In this document: positions 12,601 through 24,396 of the stretch, piece after piece
Layout: the number at the start of each line of letters is the position of its first letter
Numbering within the stretch: position 1 is the first letter of the stretch
Assembly: GCA_014529385.2 (NCBI GenBank)
Contig: CM043966.1
Coordinates: 110,280,808-110,344,807, forward strand
DNA: 64,000 nucleotides
From: Adiantum capillus-veneris
Lineage: Eukaryota > Streptophyta > Polypodiopsida > Polypodiales > Pteridaceae
Direction of reading: 5' to 3'
Position numbers and translations under genes: made by a program
The notes under the pieces: generated by a model
Databases searched by the model: none
What the model was told of the DNA's origin: nothing
What the model saw: only the letters and a program-made list of their open reading frames with translations

Positions 12601-15600
12601 ATAGAGCCTAGCTTGGACAAATGGTAAACCTTTTCTTCTCTCTATGTTTCCATAGAGTTAGCTTGGACAAGTTGTGGACCTTGGAACCAAACCCCCATGT
12701 AAAACATATCATGGTCATTCCAAGTGGTGAGAAAGAATACCCTTTAAGATATAGCGTTATAGGTTGGACAAGTGGTCGACCTTAAAACCCAGATCTTCTT
12801 AATATAATGACATAGAGTGGAAAAGTGATGAATCTTGAGACCAAACCACTCATGCTACTAAGGATAATAGGTTGGACAAGTGGTGGACCGTGAATGTAAA
12901 CCACCTATGTAAGAAATATCGTGGGTTTAAGGTATTTCAATAGAGCCTAGCATCTTAGAGAAGTGGTGCAGCTTGCTTCTCTTCATGTTTCAATGGAGCC
13001 TATCCTAGACAAATGGTGGAGCATCCTTCTCTACATGTTTCAATGGCGCCTAGCTTGGACAAGTGGTGGACCTTTGATTCTCTCTATCTTTCAATAGAGT
13101 TAGCTTGGACAAGTGGTGGACCTTGGAACCGAAACCCTCGTGTAAAACCTATTATGGTCACTCCAAGTGGTAAGAAATAATAACCTTTAAGATATAGCCT
13201 TATAGGTTGAACATGTGGTGGACCTTAACACCCACATATTCTTAATATAATGACATAGAGTGGAAAAGTGGTTAATCTTGAGACAAAACCACTCATGCTA
13301 CTAGCGATAATAGCTAGGACAAGTGGTGGACGTTGAATGTAAACCCCCCTTTTACGAAATATCGTGGGTTTAATGTATCTTGAAGACATGGTGCAGCTTG
13401 AAGACATGGTGCAGCTTGCTTCTCTTCATGTTTCAATGGAGCCTATCTTCGACAAATGGTGGAGCATCCTTCTTTTCATTGTTTCAATGGACCCTAGATT
13501 AGACAAGTGGTGGACCTTTGCTTCTCTCTATGATTTAATAGAGTTAGCATGGACACGTGGTGGACCTTGGAACCAAACCCCCATGTAAAACCGATCATGG
13601 TCACTCCAAGTGGTAAGAAAGAATAACCTTTAAGATGTAGCCTTATAGGTTGGACAAGTGGTGGACCTTAACACCCACATATTCTTAATAAAAGTGGTGA
13701 ATCTTGAGACAAAACCACTCAGGCGACTAGAAATAATAGCTTGGACAAGTGGTGGACCTTGAATGTAAACCCCTCATCTACAAAATATCGTGGGTTTAAT
13801 GTATTTCGATGGAGCCTAGCATCTTGGAGACATGGTGCAGTTTGCTTCTCGTCATGTTTCAATGGAGCCTATCTTGGACAAATGGTGGAGCATCCTTCTC
13901 TCCATGTTTCAATGGACCCTAGCTTGGACAAGTGGTGGACCTTTGCTTCTCTCTCTGTTTCAATAGAGTTAGCTTGGAAAAGTGGTGGAGCTTGGAACCA
14001 AACCCCCATGTAAAACCTATCTTGGTCACTCCAAGTGGTAAGAAAGAATTACCCTTAAGATATAGCCTTATAGGTTGGACAAGTGGTGGACCTTAACACC
14101 CACATATTCTTAATATAATGACATAGAGTGGAAAAGTCCTGAATCTTGAGACAAAACCACTCATGCTACTAGCGATAATAGCTTGGACAAGTGGTGGCCC
14201 TTGAATGTAAACCCCCCATGTGCAAAATATCGTGGGTTTAAGGTATTTTGATGGAGCTTAGTATCTTGGAGACATGGTGTATCTTGGTTCTTTTCATTTT
14301 TCAATGGAGCCTATATTGGACAAATAGTGGAGGATCCTTCTCTCCATGTCTCAATGGACCCTAGCTTTGAAAAGTGGTGAACCTTTGCTTCTCTCTATTA
14401 TTCAATAGAGTTAGCTTGGACAAGTGGTGGACCTTGGAACCAAACCCCCATGTAAAACCTATCATGGTCACTCCAAGTGTTGAGAAAGAATAACCTTTAA
14501 GATATAGCCTTATAGGTTGGACAAGTGGTGGACCTTAACACCTTAAAGAATAACCTTTAAGATTTAGCCTTATAGGTTGGACAAGTGGTGGACCTTAACA
14601 CCTTAGTATTCTTAATATAATGACATAGAGTGAAATAGTGGTGAATCATGAGACAAAACCACTCATGCTACTAGCGGTAATAGCTTGAACAGGTGGTGGA
14701 ACTTGAATGTAAACCCCCCATGTTTCAATAGAGTTAGCTTCGAAAAATGGTGGAGCATCCTTCTCTCCATGTTTCAATGGAGCCTAGCTTGGACAAGTGG
14801 TGGACCTTTGTTTCTCTCTATGTTTCAATAGAGTTAGCTTGGACAAGTGGTGGACCTTGGAACCAAAGCCCCATGTAAAACCTATCATGGTCACTCCAAG
14901 TGGTAAGAAGGAATAACCTTTAAGATGTAGCCTTATAGGTTGGACAAGTGGTGGACCTTAACACCCACATATTCTTAATAAAAGTGGTGAATCTTGAGAC
15001 CAAACCACTCAGGCTACTAGAAATAATAGCTTGGACAAGTGGTGGACCTTAAATGTAAAACCCCCATCTACGAAATATCGTGGGTTTTATGTATTTCGAT
15101 GGAGCCTAGCATCTTCGAGACATGGTCTAGCTTGCTTCTCGTCATGTTTCAATGGAGCCTATCTTGAACAAATGGTGGAGCATCCTTCTCTCCATGTTTC
15201 AATGGATCCTAGCTTGGACAAGTGGTGGACCTTTGCTTCTCTCTCTGTTTCAATAGAGTTAGCTTTGAAAAGTGGTGGAGCTTGGAACCAAACCCCCATG
15301 TAAAACCTATCTTGGTCACTCCAAGTGGTAAGAAAGAATAACCCTTAAGATATAGCCTTATAGGTTGGGCAAGTGGTGGACCTTAACACCCACATATTCT
15401 TAATATAATGACATAGAGTGGAAAAGTCCTGAATCTTGAGACAAAACCACTCATGCTACTAGCGATAATAGCTTGGACAAGTGGTGGCCCTTGAATGTAA
15501 ACCCCCCATGTGCAAAATATCGTGGGTTTAAGGTATTTCGATGGAGCCTAGCATGTTGGAGACATGGTGTATCTTGGTTCTCTTCATTTTTCGATGGACC

Positions 15601-18600
15601 CTATCGTGGACAAATAGTGGAGGATCCTTCTCTCCATGTTTCAATGGACCCTAGCTTGCAAAAGTGGTGAACCTTTGCTTCTCTCTATGATTCAATAGAG
15701 TTAGCTTGGAGAGGTGGTGGACCTTGGAACCAAACCCCCATGTAAAACCTATCATAGTCACTCCAAGTGTTGAGAAAGAATAACCTTTAAGATATAGCCT
15801 TATAGGTTGGACAAGTGGTGGACCTTAACACCCTAGTATTCTTAATATATTGACATAGAGTGAAACAGTGGTGAATCCTGAGACAAAACCACTCACGCTA
15901 CTAGCGGTAATAGCTTGGACAGGTGGTGGAACTTGAACGTAAACCCCCCATGTTTCAATAGAGTTAGCTTCGACAAATGGTGGAGCATCCTCCTCTACAT
16001 GTTTCAATGGAGCCTAGCTTGGACAAGTGGTGGACCTTTGTTTCTCTCTATGTTTCAATAGAGTTACCTTGGACAAGTGGTGGAACTTGGAACCAAAGCC
16101 CCATGTAAAACCTATCATGGTAATTCCAAGTGGTAAGAAAGAATAACCTTTAAGATGTAGCCTTATAGGTTGGACAAGTGGTGGACCTTAACACCCACAT
16201 ATTCTTAAAAAAAGTGGTGAATCTTGAGACCAAACCACTCAGGTTACTACAAATAATAGCTTGGACAAGTGCTGGACCTTGAATGTAAAACCTCCATCTA
16301 CGAAATATCGTGGGTTTTATGTATTTCGATGGAGCCTAGCATCTTCGAGACATGGTCGAGCTTGTTTCTCGTCATGTTTCAATGGAGCCTATCTTGAACA
16401 AATGGTGGAGCATCCTTCTCTCCATGTTTCAATGGATCCTAGCTTGGACAAGTGGTGGACCTTTTCTTCTTTCTCTGTTTCAATAGAGTTAGCTTGGACA
16501 AGTGGTGGAGCTTGCAACCAAACCCCTATGTAAAACCTATCATGGTCACTCCAAGTGGTAAGAAGGAATAACCTTTAAGATATAGCCTTATAGGTTGGCC
16601 AAGTGGTGGACCTTAACACCCACATATTCTTAATATAATGACATAGAGTGGAAAAGTCGTGAATCTTGAGACAAAACCACTCATGCTACTAGCCATAATA
16701 GCTTGGACAAATGGTGGCCCTTGAATGTAAACCCCCCATGTGCAAAATATCGTTGGTTTAAGGTATTTCGATGGAGCCTAGCATCTTGGAGACATGGCGC
16801 ATCTTGCTTCTCTTCATTTTTCGATGGAGCCTATCTTGGACAAGTGGTGAACCTTTGCTTCTCTCTATGATTCAATAGAGTTAGCTTGGACAAGTGGTGG
16901 AGCATCCTTCTCTCCATGTTTCAATGGACCCTAGCTTGGACAAGTGGTGAACCTTTGCTTCTCTCTATGATTCAATAGAGTTAGCTTGGACAAGTGGTGG
17001 ACCTTGGAAACAAACCCCCATGTAAAACCTATCATGGTCACTCCAAGTGTTGAGAAAGAATAACCTTTAAGATATAGCATTATAGGTTGAACAAGTGGTG
17101 GACCTTATCACCCAAGTATTCTTAATATAATGACATAGAGTAAAAAAGTGGTGAATCTTGAGACAAAACCACTCATGCTACTAGCGATAATAGCTTGGAC
17201 AAGTGGTGGACCTTGAACGTAAACCCCCCATGTTTCAATAGAGTTAGCTTCGACAAATGGTGGAGCATCGTTCTCTCCATGTTTCAATGGAGCCTAGCTT
17301 GGACAAGTGGTGGACCTTTGTTTCTCTCTATGTTTCAATTGAGTTAGCTTGGACAAGTGGTGGACCTTGGAACCAAACCCCCATGTAAAACCTATCAAGG
17401 TCACTCCAAGTGGTAAGAAATAATAACCTTTAAGATGTAGCCTTATAGGTTGGACAAGTGGTGGACCTTAACACCCAAATATTCTTAATAAAAGTGGTGA
17501 ATCTTGAGACCAAACCACTCAGGCTACTAGCAATAATAGGTTGGACAAGTGGTGGACAGTGAATGTAAACGTCCCATGTAAGAAATATCGTGGGTTTAAG
17601 GTATTTCAATAGAGCCTAGCATCTTGGAGAAATGGTGCAGCTTGCTTCTCTTCATGTTTCAATGGAGCCTATCTTGGACAAATGGTGGAGCATCCTTCTC
17701 TACATGTTTAAATGGAGCCTAGCTTGGACAAGTGGTGGACCTTTGCTTCTCTCTATCTTTCAATAGAGTTAGCTTGGACAAGTGGTGGACCTTGGAACCA
17801 ACCCCCCATGTAAAACCTATCATGGTCACTCCAAGTGGTCAGAAAGAATAACCCTTAAGATATAGCCTTATAGGTTGGACAAGTGGTGGTCCTTAACACC
17901 CAGATATTCTTAAAATAATGACATAGAGTGAAAAAGTGGTGAATCTTGAGACCAAACCACTCATGCTACTAGCGTTAATAGGTTAAACAAGTGGTGGACC
18001 TTGAATGTAAACCCCCCATGTTTCAATAGAGTTAGCTTCGACAAATGGTGGAGCATCCTTCTCTCCATGTTTCAATGGAGCCTAGCTTGGACAAGTGGTA
18101 AACCTTTTCTTCTCTCTATGTTTCCATAGAGTTAGCTTGGACAAGTTGTGGACCTTGGAACCAAACCCCATGTAAAACATATCATGGTCATTCCAAGTGG
18201 TGAGAAAGAATACCCTTTAAGATATAGCGTTATACGTTGGACAAGTGGTTGACCCTAAAACCCAGATCTTCTTAATATAATGACATAGAGTGGAAAAGTG
18301 ATGAATCTTGAGACCAAACCACTCATGCTACTAAGGATAATAGGTTGGACAAGTGGTGTACCGTGAATGTAAACTCCCCATGTAAGAAATATCGTGGGTT
18401 TAAGGTATTTCAATAGAGCCTAGCATCTTGGAGAAATGGTGCAGCTTGCTTCTCTTCATGTTTCAATGGAGCCTATGTTGGACAAATGGTGGAGCATCCT
18501 TTTCTACATGTTTCAATGGACCCTAGCTTAGACAAGTGGTGGACCTTTGCTTCTATCTATGTTTCAATAGAGTTAGCTAGGACAAGTGGTCGACCTTGGA

Positions 18601-21600
18601 ACCAAACCCCCATGTAAAACCTATCATGGTCATTCCAAGTGGTGAGAAAGAATAGCCCTTAAGATATAGCCTTATAGGTTGGACAAGTGGTGGACCTTAA
18701 CACCCGAATCTTCTTAATATAATGACATAGAGTGAAAAAGTGATGAATCTTGAGACCCAACCACTCATGCTACTAGTGAAAATAGGTTGGACAAGTGGTG
18801 GAACTTGAATCTAAACCCCCCATGTACAAAATATCATGGGTTTAAGATATTTATATGGAGCCTAGCATTTTGGAGACATGGTGCAGCTTGCTTCTCTTCA
18901 TGTTTCAATCGAACCTGGCTTGGACAAATGGTGGAGCATCCTTCTCTCTATGTTTCAATGGAGCCTAGCTTGGACAAGTGGTGGACCTTTGCGTCTCTCT
19001 ATGTTTCAATAGAGTTAGCTTGGACAAGTGGTGGACGTTGGAACTAGACCCCTATGTAAAACCTATCATGTGCATTCCAAGTGGTGGTAAATACTACCAT
19101 TTAAGATATAGATTTATAGGTTGGACAAGTGGTGGACCTTAACACCCAGATCTTCTTAATATAATGACATAGATTGGAAAAGTGGTGAATCTTGAAACCA
19201 AACCACTCATGCTACTAGGGATAATAGCTTGGACAAGTGGCTGACCTTGACGTTAATCCCCACATGTAAAAGATATCGTAAGTTTCAGGTATTTCAATGG
19301 AACCTAGCATCTTGGAGACATGGTGCAACTTGCTTCTTTGATGTTTCAATGAATCCTATCTTCCACCAATGGGGGATCATCCTTCTGTAAATGTCTCAAT
19401 GGAGCCTAGCTTGGACAAATGGTGGACCTTTGCTTCTCTCTATGTTTCCATAGAGTTAGCTTGGACAAGTGGTGGACCTTGGAACCAAACCCCCATGTAA
19501 AACATATCATGGTCATTCCAAGTGGTGACAAAAAATACCCTTTAATATCTAGCCTTATAGGTTGGACAAGTGGTCGACCTTAAAACCTAGATTTTCTTAA
19601 TATAATGACATAGAGTGGAAAAGTGATGAATCTTGAGACCAAACCACTCATGCTACTAAGGATAATAGGTTGGACAAGTGGTGGCCCTTGAATGTAAACC
19701 CCCCATGCACGAAATATCATGGGTTTAGGGTATTTCAATGGAGGCTAGCATCTTGGAGACATGGTGCAGCTTGCTTCTCTTCATGTTTCAATTGAGCCTA
19801 TCTTGGACAAATGGTGGAGCATCCTTCTCTCCATGTTTCAATGGAGCCTACCTTGGACAAGTGGTGGACCTTTGCTTCTCTCTATGTTTCAATAGAGTTA
19901 GCTTGGACAAATGGTGGACCTTGGAACCAAACCCCCATGTAAAACCTATCATGGTAACTCCAAGTGGTGAGAAAGAATAAAGTTTAATATATAGCCTTAT
20001 AGGTTGGACAAGTGGTGGACCTCAACACCCAAATATTCTTAATATAATGACATAGAGTGGAAAGGTGGTGAATCTTGAGACCAAACCACTCATGCTACTA
20101 GAAATAATAGGTTGGACAAGTGGTGGACCTTGAATGTAATCCCCCCATGTACGAAATATCATGGGTTTAAGGTATTTCAATGGAGCCTAGCATCTTGGAG
20201 ACATGGTGTGGCTTGTTTCTCTTCATGTTTCAATGGAGAGTATCTTGGACAAATGGTGGAGAATCCTTCTCTACATGTTTCAATGGACCCTAGCTTGGAC
20301 AAGTGGTGGAGCTTTGTTTCTCTCTATGTTTCAATAGAGTTAGCTTGGACAAGTGGTGGACCTTGGAAAAAAACCCTCATGTAAAACCTTTCATGGTCAC
20401 TCCAAGTGGTGAGAAAGAATAACCCTTAAGATATAGCCTTATAGGTTGGACAAGTGGTGGACCTTTATACCCTAATTTTCTTAATATAATGACATAGAGC
20501 GAAAAAGTGGTGAATCTTGAGACCAAACCACTCATGCTACTAGCGTTAATACGTTGGACAAGTGGTGGACCTTAAATGTAAACCCCCCCATGTTTCAATA
20601 GAGTTAGCTTCGACAAATGGTGGAGCATCCTTCTCTCCATCTTTCAATGGACCCTAGCTTGGACAAGTGGTGGACCTTTGCTTCTCTCTATATTTCAATA
20701 GAGTTAGATTAGACAAGTGGTGGAACTTGGAACCAAACCCCCATGTAAAACCTATCATGGTCATTCCAAGTGGTGAGAAAGAATACCCTTCAAGATATAG
20801 CCTTATAGGTTGGACAAGTGGTGGACCTTAACACCCAGATCTTCTTAATATAATGACATAGAGTGGAAAAGTGGTGAATCTTGAGACCAAACCACTCATT
20901 CTACTAGTGTTAATAGGTTGGACAAGTGGTGGACCTTTAATGTAAACCCCCCATGTACGAAATATCATGGGTTTAAGATATTTCAATGGAGCCTAGCATT
21001 TTGGAGACATGGTTGAGCTTGCTTCTCTTCATGTTTCAATCAAACCTGGCTTGGAAAAATGGTGGAGCATCCTTCTCTCCATGTTTCAATGGAGCCTAGG
21101 TTGGACAAGTGGTGGACTTTTGCTTCTCTCGTTGTTTCAATAGAGTTAGCTTGGACAAGTGGTGGACCTTGGAACCAGACCCCTATGTAAAACCTAATAT
21201 GTGCATTCCAAGTGGTGGTAAATAATACCATTTCAGATATAGCCGTATAGGTTGGACAAGTGGTGGACCTTAACACCCAGATCTTCTTAATATAATGACA
21301 TAGAGTGGAAAAGTGGTGAATCTTGAGACCAAAACCATTCACACTTTACCAATTAGGTGGACTAGTGGTGGAATGAATTTAAACCCCACATAACAAACAA
21401 AATAATTAAGGTATTTCAATGGAGGCTAATCTCAAAGACATGGTGCATTGCTTCTCTTCATGTTTCAATGGAGCCTATTTTGGACAAATGGTGGAGCATC
21501 CTTCTCTCCATGTTTCAATGGACCCTAGATTGGACAAGTGGTGGACCTTTGCTTCTCTCTATGTTTCAATATAGTTAGCCTATATTAGACAATTAGTAGA

Positions 21601-21760
21601 CCTCGAATCTCTCCATGTTGTCTAGAGCTGAGCTTGGACAAGTGGTGGACCTTACTTCTCCCTTCCCTTAGTTTACTAGCTTAAAAGATCACTATGTATA
21701 CTTGCTTTGATCTAGATTGAACAAGTGGTGGACCTTGTATTCACACAAACTTATTCCATT
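9615..21760 (+). repeat. 12-kb satellite array, ~440-bp unit with ~21-bp core motif
   Basis: The core TTGGACAAGTGGTGGACCTT or close variants recur every 60-90 bp, almost always in this orientation. They are organised in a larger unit of about 440 bp containing roughly six cores separated by unit-specific spacers: 'cccccatgt..aaatatcgtgggttt', 'cttctctccatgtttcaatgg', 'gtcactccaagtggtaagaaagaat' and 'cttaatataatgacatagagtgg'. The anchor 'agccttataggttgg' occurs near 9758, 10199, 10637, 11083, 11444, 11870 and onward to 21239, about 28 times, mostly 425-441 bp apart with a minority near 360 bp. Units diverge by several percent. No gene is credible inside. Confidence 0.96.
11440..17865 (+). repeat. 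Three-unit higher-order repeat (~1.23-1.29 kb) within the satellite array
   Basis: A variant anchor GATGTAGCCTTATAGG (instead of GATATAG) marks every third unit, near 11440, 13634, 14924, 16154 and 17434. From 13634 the spacings are 1290, 1230 and 1280 bp. Within each trimer, unit lengths run about 427, 440 and 363 bp; the 1290-bp trimer also carries a 67-bp local duplication at about 14484-14617. This is a classic higher-order pattern showing recent amplification of a three-unit block. Confidence 0.85.
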
Positions 21761-21804
21761 ACAAAAAAGTATATGTTAAAAACATTTGGTTTTTTTTGTT
21801 TCAG

Positions 21805-24396
21805 GAAAGATGGATCCAAAAAAACAAGTTGAAAGGGTTGCTGTCTCAGTTGACTATACTTGCAATGATCTTAGGAAATGGTATTTGGACATACATGGTA
21901 TAGAGGGTGCACAATTTCATAAGGTGCATCTATTTATTGCCAAAAAGGAGAATGACAGCTTGTTTGAAGATGTTGGACAAGTTGTGGAAGCATCTGTCTC
22001 TGTAGTTGATAGTCATCCGGAGGTGGAATGCATTGACATTCTAGTTCCAATGAATCTAGAATTTCAACTATCTCCAGGAGCATATGTATTGGAGCGCATG
22101 TCTAGAAACAAAGAAGAGACAATGTTTTCTCGAGGATGGAAGTTTGCAGAATCAAATCCAAATATCACAGCAAATCAACTTCAAAGCTCCATCATTGCCA
22201 CACTACAATGAAAAAAGGTGAAAGCTTCACGACCACCATCCACAAAGAAGTAAGCAAAAGTGCAGAAAGTAGCAGCTAAGCGAACTAGTTCCATTTTGGA
22301 TGTAGACAAGGCATCTTTGGCATCCTCATCAACAGAGGGTTCAATGTCAAAGATGAGAATTGTGGATCCAGATGTTTTAGAAGCTGAGGCCATGAAAGGA
22401 CAAGAAAAAGATACAGGTGGAATGAATAAGTACATAAACTATTTTCCTTTCCAATATAGGGAATTTGATATCCCTATTCAAAATTGTTGGCTTGCTCCTG
22501 ATCACTATAATGCACGTATTATGGATAAAAACCACGCTGAAAGTGTGTTATTTGGATTTTCACGGAGTACGACCAAGCCTGCAATATGTGCATATTTGAT
22601 GCCTGTTCGAAATGCAAAATCAAAGAAGGGGACTCCTTTGGCAGTAGAAGAGGTAGAGAAGCAAAAAATTAAAGATTATCATTATTGGATTCTTGATGGG
22701 TAGCATTCAATCTATGCTGCAAAATTTTTGCTTCACAATGAACAAAACAACAAAGAGATATTTGAAAGACTGATTAGTGTGTATAAATTTAGAAAGGCAT
22801 GCATTGTTGTGAATGCTCCTCCATTTGTTGCAATTGCTATATCTGCCATTGCAAATGAGGAGGCTCAGGCATTGTATGTCAAGCAACCTTACATCCAAAT
22901 ATTGAGACATTTACGGAGTCAATGGATCTTCTCAGGACGACCACCAAAGGCAGCAAGTGGAATTGCAGTGGGACATGCATCTCGTGCCGGATGGGATGTA
23001 AGTTATTTTCTTTGTCTTTTTGATAGTGTTTAATTAACAAATCTTGCTCAATAGTTTAATTATTTCTCTATTTCTTTTTAGGCTTTTCTTCGATTGGCAA
23101 GAATGAGTGCAACAGCAAGTTGGATTGCTAAACAGGCACACATGGTCACGTACTCTGATTTAATTTATGATTTCTGGATAGAAATCATTGAAAGGCTAGA
23201 AGAGGAGAATAAGAAACCCCCAACAACTATATTTAGATACCTTTGTGGCCTTGAGGAATCAGAGGTAAAGACTATTCAAGAAGAGATTAGAGATGAGAAG
23301 ATTTTACTGTCAAAGAGTGCAAAGGATGGTGATGCAACTGACATGTGTGATCAAATCAAGCAGTTGAAGCAAGACAAATTGATTCAAGATGCACTTCTTG
23401 AAGGCTTCAACAATTTGAATGAGTCTTCACCATGTAAAGACTGGGAGGAGGTGGTCAAAATGTATAACATCAATGATGTTGTTTATAAAACACTTTTAAT
23501 GCTATGTGAGGAATGGATCAGATCTAGTTTGACGTGTGGAACAAAGAAAATGGCTTTTCCAGATGGAGCAATAAAATACATGCAATGGGCAATTCACCTT
23601 CAAAAGGAGAAAACTGAGCCTAGAGATTTGCCATGGTCAATCTATGTGGTGAGCCTACAAATGCAAGGCAATCTCTACTTGATGCGCCACTTCAATAATA
23701 AAGTGCCTATTGGCTTATGTGTTTTAGATATGACAAAAATGTTGGAGGCAATTTGAAGTGGAGTGAGGAGACATTTAACAATGCTTTGGATGGGATCTTT
23801 TCTATTGCTAGAGGGTCAACAGATCCTGGATTTGTCTTTCTTGCATTTGTGGATTTCACTAACTTCACAAAATTGCAATGTGCCTTTCACGCCATGGGAG
23901 ATAATCTGAGCTACCATTGTTGTGGTGCATTGCATCACTTTCCATCAGCTCCTTGCAAAGGAGCAATTCAATTCCTAACAGTTATTGCCTTCTTGGGACA
24001 AGGCAATGCATTTGAAGACCTGAGAAGAAGATCAGAGGAACATCCCATGCCAATTGATTGTTCTCTTCTTCAAGTAGCAGATAACAATATGTCAGATTTG
24101 CAATATTTGGAGGCCAAGAAAAGAGCTTTGGTCAAGCACTACATTCGTACATATTGTTTTGAAGACCGCAAGCTTGTTGATGTTTTTGGTGATGGCTCCT
24201 TGGTTGCACAAGAAGGAATACAACAGAAAAAGAAGTTATATGCTTAATTGATAGTGTGGAGGAGGCAAAAAACATGGAGACCATGCTGCTAGACTTTGTT
24301 AAGTCTCATGAAGATATAGAAAAATGGGCTGGACTTCAACAATCCACTTCGCAATCAGACGACATTGTGCCTGTTACAGAGGAGTGCTCTCCATGA
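21805..24396 (+). pseudogene. ParB-like domain protein with possible methylase-like C-terminal region (two exons, broken)
   Basis: A 3' splice site (TTTGTTTCAG) ends at 21804 and the first ATG is at 21810. The frame runs to 22997, an 84-bp GT-AG intron follows, and the second exon ends at TGA 24394-24396, about 830 codons in all. Residues about 200-320 resemble a ParB/sulfiredoxin-type fold: IPIQNCWLAPDHYNAR, then YHYWILDG-stop-HSIYAAK, where the stop replaces the expected Gln of the DGQHR-like motif. Near the C terminus KLVDVFGDGSL (about 24172-24205) resembles the SAM-binding FxGxG motif I of beta-class DNA methylases. DLPW and VDFTNF upstream are weak candidates for motif IV. A ParB-like plus methylase fusion is known in phages and bacteria; the methylase assignment here is inference. 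Stops lie at 22209, 22251 and 22701, with frameshifts near 23748 and 24245. No close family was recognised. Confidence 0.6.
22998..23081 (+). other. 84-bp GT-AG intron in the ParB-like gene
   Basis: The frame reads ...AGWD up to GAT, then GTAAGT, an AT-rich body and the pyrimidine-rich end TTTCTTTTTAG, and resumes with GCTTTTCTT (AFLRLARM) in frame. Without splicing the frame stops within 12 codons. The length and base composition are typical of a plant intron. Confidence 0.85.

Noticed and set aside
9874-21342. Dozens of 60-140-codon open frames in the satellite arrays as genes
   Set aside because: They recur with the repeat unit, lack known domains, occur in several frames at once, and have no splice or promoter context. 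Kept only as a weak finding.
9615-21760. CRISPR-like pattern of short conserved repeats with variable spacers
   Set aside because: The spacers are themselves repeated within the 440-bp unit, the genome is eukaryotic, and no cas genes exist; it is a satellite.
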